A stretch of DNA of 64,000 nucleotides from Candidatus Harrysmithiimonas galli (GTDB taxonomy: Bacteria > Bacillota > Bacilli > CAJFEE01), in the NCBI GenBank assembly GCA_904373265.1, contig CAJFEE010000001.1:1-64000 (forward strand). Direction: 5' to 3'. Shown here in pieces: positions 58,354 through 64,000 of the stretch; position 1 is the first letter of the stretch, and every line of letters starts with the position of its first letter. Below the pieces are notes generated by a model. The model was not told the origin of the DNA. It searched no databases and saw nothing but the letters and a program-made list of their open reading frames with translations. The position numbers and the translations under genes are program-made.

Positions 58354-59568
58354 TTATAACAGATTATCTAGTCCGTTTACATTTGTTGATTCATTTTGCT
58401 TAAAAGTCAAAGTTTCAATGCCCTGCACAGCTTGGTGTAACAAAGGTTTAAAATCAAATTTGCTTTCAAACCAGGCACATTTCTCTCGTTTCGGTCGTGT
58501 TGTTGGATGATCAGGCAAAAAAATGGTACAGCAATCTTCATAGGGTCGAATCGATGTTTCATATGTTCCAATTTTTATGGAAAGATCAATAATTTCAAGC
58601 TTATCCATCGCAATGACCGGACGCAGCACTGGAAGATCAGTTACTTCGTTAATAACATACATAGAGTCAACCGTTTGTGACGCAACCTGTCCTAGACTCT
58701 CACCTGTTGACAGTACAAGTGCTTTTCTCTTTCGTGCAAATTCCGTTGCAATCCGCAGCATCATTCGACGCATAATGGTCATTGTATAGTTGGCAGGAAT
58801 TTCCTTGTGAATTGCTTTTTGTATTTCTGTAAATGGAACCAAATGCAGTTTCATTTGCCGATTATACTTGGTTAAAATTTTAACCAAATCAATCACCTTC
58901 TCTTTTGCTCGTTCGGATGTAAACGGCGGACTATGAAAATGAATACACTCTACATTTACACCTCGCTTCATCATCAAATAAGCAGCGACAGGACTATCGA
59001 TTCCACCTGATAAAAGCAGCAAAGACTTACCTCCAACACCGACTGGATATCCTCCCAATCCATTTCGTTGTTGACACATCACATAGGTAAAATCTGGACG
59101 AACCTCAACTTTAATATTTACATTTGGATTTTTTACATCAACCTGTAGCGCACCGTCCAATTGAATGAGAACATGTGCACCAAGTTGTTGCTGCAGTGCA
59201 AATGTATCCAACGGGAATTCTTTATAAGCACGATGAACTGAGATTTTGAATGTTTTTTTTCCGTTTTTCAGCGCTTCCTTGGCAGCCTCTAGTACATGCT
59301 CCTTCATGGATTGTAGATCAGTCACAGTACGCACTGCCAAATCAAATTTATGAATACCAAATACCTCTTCCAATGCATTCATCACATCTGTCTGATTTTC
59401 TCCGTTTAAAAAAATATACATACGATCACGTGTTGATTCATATTTTAAATGAGAAAATTTTTTCAACTTAACAGAGATATTTTCTCGCAAAAATGTAATA
59501 AATTTTTTTCTGTTTTTTCCTTTTGTTGTCAATTCACCATAACGAATTAAAATCAAATCATATTTCAT
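58354..59568 (-). CDS. thiI: tRNA 4-thiouridine synthase ThiI
   Basis: Adenylates tRNA uridine 8 and transfers sulfur supplied by a cysteine desulfurase; also linked to thiazole synthesis. 404 residues. N-terminal ferredoxin-like/THUMP region (RYGELTTKGKNRKKF, then to about residue 165), PP-loop LLLLSGGIDSPVAAYLMMKR, and YEDCCTIFLPDHPTTRP. As usual in Bacillus, there is no C-terminal rhodanese domain; the sulfur donor is the adjacent desulfurase. Five-base gap after that gene. Confidence 0.96.
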   Translation of the reverse strand: MKYDLILIRYGELTTKGKNRKKFITFLRENISVKLKKFSHLKYESTRDRMYIFLNGENQTDVMNALEEVFGIHKFDLAVRTVTDLQSMKEHVLEAAKEALKNGKKTFKISVHRAYKEFPLDTFALQQQLGAHVLIQLDGALQVDVKNPNVNIKVEVRPDFTYVMCQQRNGLGGYPVGVGGKSLLLLSGGIDSPVAAYLMMKRGVNVECIHFHSPPFTSERAKEKVIDLVKILTKYNRQMKLHLVPFTEIQKAIHKEIPANYTMTIMRRMMLRIATEFARKRKALVLSTGESLGQVASQTVDSMYVINEVTDLPVLRPVIAMDKLEIIDLSIKIGTYETSIRPYEDCCTIFLPDHPTTRPKREKCAWFESKFDFKPLLHQAVQGIETLTFKQNESTNVNGLDNLL

Positions 59569-59573
59569 TTTTG

Positions 59574-60716
59574 TTACCTCATCATATCTTGAATTTGTTG
59601 AACAATATTTGGAAATACCTGCATCACTTGCTGAGCTTGTACTTCTGTATTTTCCGAAGAAAAACTAAACCGTAAACTAGTACGCGCTTCATTCTCTGAT
59701 CTACCCATCGCCAATAAAACATGAGATGCATGATTTTCTTTAGTAGAACAGGCGGAACGGGAAGAAATATAAATTTCATGTTTACTTAATTCCTGAATCA
59801 GCACCTCTGGCTTAATATCAGAAATCGAAAGATTTAAAATATGCGGCGCAGCATATTGAAGCGGCGTGTGGATTGTTACATCTTTTATTTGCAACATTTC
59901 TTTTCTAAGATAATCCTGAATTCCCTTTATCTGTACTCTTTTATTTTCCACATCTTCCAATGCCAAACGAAGTGCCTTAGCAAATGCCGCAATTCCTGGT
60001 AAATTTTCCGTACCTGCACGCAATCGCATTTGCTGTCCTCCGCCTATTATTAATGGAGACAAACGAATCCCATTTCGTACATAGAGCAAACCAACCCCCT
60101 TTACACAATGAAATTTATGTCCAGATAAAGCATATAAATCAATTCCGCAATCATGTAAATTCAAAGGAACTTTTCCGATTCCCTGCACACCATCCACATG
60201 AAAAATAACAGTCGGATAAGCTTGCAAAAATGCACCAATTTCATGTATTGGCTGAATGGTTCCAACTTCATTATTTACATGCTGGATGGAAACCAGGATG
60301 GTTTGATCTGTCAGAGCAGCCTTTAAATCATCTAAACAAATACGCCCCTGATGATCTACAGGCAAATAAGTAATATGAAATCCTTGTGTTTCCAATTGCT
60401 TACACACTTGTAAAACGGAAGAATGTTCTGTGCAAGTGGTGATGATATGATTCCCTCTATTTTGATATTGATAAGCCACACCTTTAATGGCCATATTATT
60501 ACTTTCAGTTGCACCCGAGGTAAAAACAATTTCTTTTGGCTGGATTTGTAAAAGCTGTGCCACTTGCTGTGTCGATTTGCGTAAAAGCGCTTCAGCCTGT
60601 TGTCCCAATGTATGAAGAGAAGAAGGATTACCAAAAAAACGCTGAGAAACCGTTACATAGGTATTTAGAACCGATTCATTTGGAGCAGTTGTCGCACTTT
60701 GATCAAAATATATCAC
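59574..60716 (-). CDS. Cysteine desulfurase (NifS/IscS family, NifZ-like) dedicated to ThiI
   Basis: PLP enzyme that removes sulfur from cysteine. 380 residues. Seen are YFDQSATTAPNESVL, VFTSGATESNNMAIKG, FHVDGVQGIGKVPLNLHDCG, PLP-Lys motif ALSGHKFHCVKGVGLL, and the catalytic Cys in SRSACSTKENHAS. In B. subtilis the desulfurase encoded before thiI (NifZ) supplies persulfide directly to ThiI. Start GTG at 60716 after AAGGAGG. Operon nifZ-like-thiI. Confidence 0.95.
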   Translation of the reverse strand: MIYFDQSATTAPNESVLNTYVTVSQRFFGNPSSLHTLGQQAEALLRKSTQQVAQLLQIQPKEIVFTSGATESNNMAIKGVAYQYQNRGNHIITTCTEHSSVLQVCKQLETQGFHITYLPVDHQGRICLDDLKAALTDQTILVSIQHVNNEVGTIQPIHEIGAFLQAYPTVIFHVDGVQGIGKVPLNLHDCGIDLYALSGHKFHCVKGVGLLYVRNGIRLSPLIIGGGQQMRLRAGTENLPGIAAFAKALRLALEDVENKRVQIKGIQDYLRKEMLQIKDVTIHTPLQYAAPHILNLSISDIKPEVLIQELSKHEIYISSRSACSTKENHASHVLLAMGRSENEARTSLRFSFSSENTEVQAQQVMQVFPNIVQQIQDMMR

Positions 60717-61197
60717 GAAATTTCCTCCTTAAACAAATAAAATCAAGTTGTGCTAGATGATCATGATACAATAAATCCTTTATGATAAAACCAAGCATAA
60801 AATACAATTGACTTGTTCAAAAAATCTTCTATACATTTCTATATATTTATACAAAAAGCTTATATATTCAATTTGCTATTTTATTTTTCACTTAACTGCC
60901 ACTAAAAATAACCATCTAAAATTTCGTTTATACATATTTAGCGCTCAAAATAAAGCAACTAAACAATCAACAAGAAAATCATCTATCACTTTTTATCTCA
61001 AATTTCTGATCATATTACATAGATATAAACCCATACATCCTATAAAAAAATATTCATGCATTTTCTCCCAATCCTGTGCATATATCTTTACATGTAGAAA
61101 TATCTTGTTTACAAAACAAACTCCATCTACATAAGCATGGTCATAAGCTTTTCTTATGCACACAACAAACTTATGCGACGGAGCAGTAAAAAATATT
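60717..61197. other. AT-rich spacer between desulfurase and ezrA
   Basis: About 480 bases. A minus-strand frame at 60993-61241 overlaps the end of ezrA and has no ribosome site. An inverted repeat CATAAGC / GCTTATG (about 61130-61150) was noted. No gene is supported; braB, present at this place in B. subtilis, is absent. Confidence 0.4.
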
Positions 61198-62961
61198 TTA
61201 TTCTGAAATGGGAGTCTCCACTTTATGAATGTCTGAATCAAGATTGGCTGTTTTTACAACATCCTCAACAACGATGCTTTGCTTAATTTTTCCAATTGCT
61301 TCTGGCTCTAATCGTCTTAACAAATTTTCAACCAATTCACGAGCTTTGACATAATGATAAGCACGAAATGCAACTTCTGCTTGAAATAAAACTTCATGAA
61401 TATCTGGCTGTTGCGAGCGATACCGATTACAATACTGCAACATTTTTTCCGCAAACATTCCTTCATAAATCAGATTTACAGCATAATCATTCAAATTTAA
61501 GACTGCAGTTTTTGCATTATACAAACAACCCGTTACCTCTCCAAGATTGAGAGGATTTCTCCCCAAAGCCTCATGCATCGCCTGAATTTGTATTTTAGAA
61601 TTTCGAAGTAACTGAACAAATTCTTCAGGAAATCCTGGTAAATTGGAACACTCCACAAGCCGCTTCGTTTCAAACATGACTTTTTCAATCTTTTGAATCT
61701 CATTTCTGGCATGTATCTCTTCTTTACGAATGTCTTGAATATTTTTTAAATAAAGCTCATATTGTTCTTTCGTTTCCTCATACTGCGTCTTTAGCAAATT
61801 CAAATCATTTTGCAATACAGTATATGCTACATTTTTCTCACCAAATCGATCGACCAAAACATCCAATCGTTTTTTAAATAAACGTGCCTGCTTTTCAATT
61901 TGTTTTAGCATATCAACATCTGTTGACTGCAAATGATAACTTTGAAGTGCAATGGCAACTTCTTCATTTGCCTTTTCTGTCTCATTTACAAAACGCTGAA
62001 GCTCTGTAAAAAATTCTGCACTTTCCTTTCTTAAGTAAACACGTGCTTCCTTCTCTTTTTCAAATGCAGTAAAGATTTGTTCAATTTTCTTACGAATATC
62101 TTGAATCAGGTTCTCTGCCTTTTCATGTTCAGCTTGATTTAAATATTCACCAAGTGTTTCAATCTTTTTCTCCAATTTTAAATATTCTTTTTCAAATTCA
62201 ATATGCTCAATCGAATATTCTTCTGTTAATAAGTGATGATAGGTCCGATGCAATTCCTGCATCAAAGTTGGCAAATTGGTATATGTTTCTGTCATTTGCA
62301 CAGGTAAAATTTGAATCGCCAATTCCACATCTTTAAAAATCTTCTCAACCTTTAATACCACTTCTCGTGCTGTTAAATAATTTCCTTGCGCCGTTACCTC
62401 ATAAAATTCTGTAATTAGCTGCTGCCCTTCTTTTAATTTTCTTTGTAAAACTTTTTCCGCCTCACCATATGTAAAAGAATTAGAAATAATTTGTCGATAC
62501 AAATTTTGATGCTTTTGCTCCAGTTTTACAATCTCTTCTTGATTTTTTTCCTCTGATCCAATTAATTCATTTACTTCAGAAACAATTTTGGCAATCTCAC
62601 TTTCAACAACTTGTCTTCTTTCATCAATTATCGTTAGCAATTTTTTCGCCTTAAAAAAACGAAAGGTAGAAGCAAATTCCTCAGCATCAAATGAAAGATG
62701 CAGAATCTTCTCAACCTCTTCAGTTGTAATCTTTTCCCAACTGTTACGCCACTCTTCAAATAAAACTTCAGTTTCTCCATTCATATTTAAAGATTTTACT
62801 TTTGAAATTTCATTTTGGATGTTGCGATTTTCAAGTTCATTCTTCCACAATTCAATTTGATCAACCTTTTTATAAAAACGGCTGCGAAAAAATAAAGATA
62901 AACCTACCGCAACAAATACAAGAATACAAATCGCAAAAAATATATACATAAAACTGCCCAA
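61198..62961 (-). CDS. ezrA: Septation ring formation regulator EzrA
   Basis: Membrane-anchored, spectrin-like regulator of FtsZ ring assembly at the division site. About 587 residues: one N-terminal membrane helix (about residues 5-25, FMYIFFAICILVFVAVGLSL), then almost entirely coiled coil. Features such as YTNLPTLMQELHRTYHHLLT, and in the C-terminal half NLNDYAVNLIYEGMFAEKML, fit the family. The start is TTG at 62961 with GAGGTGG upstream; a GTG three codons earlier sits inside that site. Expected neighbour order ezrA-refZ is kept. Confidence 0.94.
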   Translation of the reverse strand: MGSFMYIFFAICILVFVAVGLSLFFRSRFYKKVDQIELWKNELENRNIQNEISKVKSLNMNGETEVLFEEWRNSWEKITTEEVEKILHLSFDAEEFASTFRFFKAKKLLTIIDERRQVVESEIAKIVSEVNELIGSEEKNQEEIVKLEQKHQNLYRQIISNSFTYGEAEKVLQRKLKEGQQLITEFYEVTAQGNYLTAREVVLKVEKIFKDVELAIQILPVQMTETYTNLPTLMQELHRTYHHLLTEEYSIEHIEFEKEYLKLEKKIETLGEYLNQAEHEKAENLIQDIRKKIEQIFTAFEKEKEARVYLRKESAEFFTELQRFVNETEKANEEVAIALQSYHLQSTDVDMLKQIEKQARLFKKRLDVLVDRFGEKNVAYTVLQNDLNLLKTQYEETKEQYELYLKNIQDIRKEEIHARNEIQKIEKVMFETKRLVECSNLPGFPEEFVQLLRNSKIQIQAMHEALGRNPLNLGEVTGCLYNAKTAVLNLNDYAVNLIYEGMFAEKMLQYCNRYRSQQPDIHEVLFQAEVAFRAYHYVKARELVENLLRRLEPEAIGKIKQSIVVEDVVKTANLDSDIHKVETPISE

Positions 62962-63390
62962 ATGATCCACCTCAAAATACTTTTTTGTCTATTCATTTTT
63001 TAGTATAAGCATTGTATATTTATCTAGCTGCTCATTGCCACCTAGCAACTAGGAGGTCTGCTTTAAATATTTTACCTAGAAACTCACAGCTATTTTTCAT
63101 TCACGAAAAAACAGTAAGGCAAGCCACCTTATCATTTAACCAAGTTTATGTTTTACAAAATTTAAAAACAGAAGGCAAGAAAGATTCAACAAATTTCGCA
63201 TAAAACTGCTGTTTCTCTCATTGCCACAGCATAAAAACTCATACATTTTTACAGCATAATATAAATAACAAATATAATATAATAATATAACACGAAATGA
63301 TAAAACATGGGCAAATTTTTATACAAAAAAATATAAACTTATCCTAATTCTATACACGATAGAATACATTCATTAAAAATCCATTTGATT
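62962..63390. other. Spacer upstream of ezrA with two small hairpins
   Basis: On the minus strand two hairpins carry the same loop-side sequence GGCAATGAG: one with stem GCTGT/ACAGC (about 63210-63232) and one bounded by GCTAG/CTAGC (about 63022-63050). Their meaning is unknown. No gene seen; hisJ, between ezrA and refZ in B. subtilis, is not present. Confidence 0.4.
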
Positions 63391-64000
63391 TCATACTGAA
63401 AAATTTTCTTTGCATACAGCAACTTGATTTAATAAATTCCGATGAAACCATTGATGAAAATTTTGAATATATTTCGATGCATAATTTTTTTCCCAAACCG
63501 AGCAGTGCAAAACTTCGTTCATATAATGTTCATAAATAAACGGTGCACTTAAATAACTCCGAACATACAAAAGAACTTCCTCATCCTTTACTTTCTGAAA
63601 TTCTTTGGTTCGTTTTCCTTCATGAATAATGCTGGAAAATATGTATTTCTCACGCATAAAATATGTGGTCATAATCTCACGTGCCAATGTTGTGTCCAAT
63701 AAAATTTCCCGCTGAACAAAGCGTGTCAACTGACGGTTTTCAAATTGGTAATGCAAAATCGTATCCACAAGTTGTAAAAATAAATCCGTCATTGTCTGAT
63801 TATTTTCATCTTGTAACACTACATGAATATATGAAAAATATGTCTCAAAATATTGCTTCATCAAATATTCCAGCAATCCTTTTTTACTGTCAAAATAATA
63901 GGAAATATTGGCAACATTACATTTAGCGGCTGTAGCAATTTCTCGAATACTTGTACCATCAAAACCTTGATGTGTAAATAATTGTAAAGCTGCTTTTTCA
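63391..64000 (-). CDS. refZ: TetR-family regulator RefZ (5' end outside the window)
   Basis: The frame continues beyond the window edge; 202 residues are visible. The N-terminal TetR helix-turn-helix is seen as FDGTSIREIATAAKCNVANI then SYYFDSKKGLLEYLMKQYFE. The C-terminal part (FVQREILLDTTLAREIMTTY, YVRSYLSAPFIYEH) is the ligand/FtsZ-interaction half. In Bacillus, RefZ (YttP) is induced at sporulation, binds sites near the origin and inhibits FtsZ assembly; its gene lies near ezrA. Assignment rests on family plus this neighbourhood. An internal Met in HTH context is not the true start. Confidence 0.85.
   Translation of the reverse strand, partial: EKAALQLFTHQGFDGTSIREIATAAKCNVANISYYFDSKKGLLEYLMKQYFETYFSYIHVVLQDENNQTMTDLFLQLVDTILHYQFENRQLTRFVQREILLDTTLAREIMTTYFMREKYIFSSIIHEGKRTKEFQKVKDEEVLLYVRSYLSAPFIYEHYMNEVLHCSVWEKNYASKYIQNFHQWFHRNLLNQVAVCKENFSV

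Noticed and set aside
60993-61241. 82-codon minus-strand frame between desulfurase and ezrA
   Set aside because: Overlaps the ezrA stop in another frame, has no ribosome site and no family; likely chance.

Overview
The window is a chromosomal stretch of an endospore-forming, AT-rich member of the Bacillota, most likely Bacillaceae or a near relative. The evidence is two alpha/beta-type small acid-soluble spore proteins, the cotJABC coat operon, the spore protein YtfJ, EzrA and RefZ, and a gene order matching the ytx region of Bacillus subtilis. Intergenic spacers are long, very AT-rich, and full of decayed genes and insertion-sequence remnants. No rRNA, tRNA, CRISPR array or intact mobile element was seen.

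Left part (1-14.5 kb): a truncated hypothetical gene, a cyclase-family hydrolase, argG-argH behind a probable ArgR box, and a decayed duplicated region. Next come a secreted protein made of Trp-Asp repeats, a spore SASP, an amino-acid-type solute-binding protein, an L,D-transpeptidase, a secreted ricin-fold protein, relics of an IS110 transposase and apparently a serpin, and a lipoprotein.

Middle (15-38 kb): a tightly coupled four-gene operon (acyl-CoA dehydrogenase-fold protein, PhnD-like binding protein, short MetE-like methyltransferase, OsmC-like protein) that looks like an uncharacterised sulfur or methyl metabolism unit. It is followed by a lipoprotein gene frameshifted in an (AT)6 tract, a sodium symporter with its small subunit, bioY with a BirA-type operator, a CNNM/CBS membrane protein, an IS200 relic, a YerB-like lipoprotein, a GNAT enzyme apparently starting at ATT, and dps under a PerR box. 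After these lie a Cys-rich microprotein next to cotJABC, and an accessory module of PAPS-reductase-like protein, small protein, ParB-like protein, SNF2 helicase and XRE regulator, behind twin operators.

Right part (38-64 kb): conserved Bacillales housekeeping genes, all on the minus strand except the stress protein. They are ytoI-nrnA, dnaE, malic enzyme, accD-accA and pfkA-pyk (fatty-acid precursor supply and lower glycolysis); a decayed IS605 tnpB and a universal stress protein; then ytxK-ackA, DUF2953-ytfJ, a second SASP, cysteine desulfurase-thiI (tRNA thiolation), ezrA, and the truncated refZ.

The best leads are the 15-18.6 kb operon, the 32.6-36.9 kb module, and a roughly 120-bp intergenic element present twice whose core is inverted between the two copies relative to its flanks.
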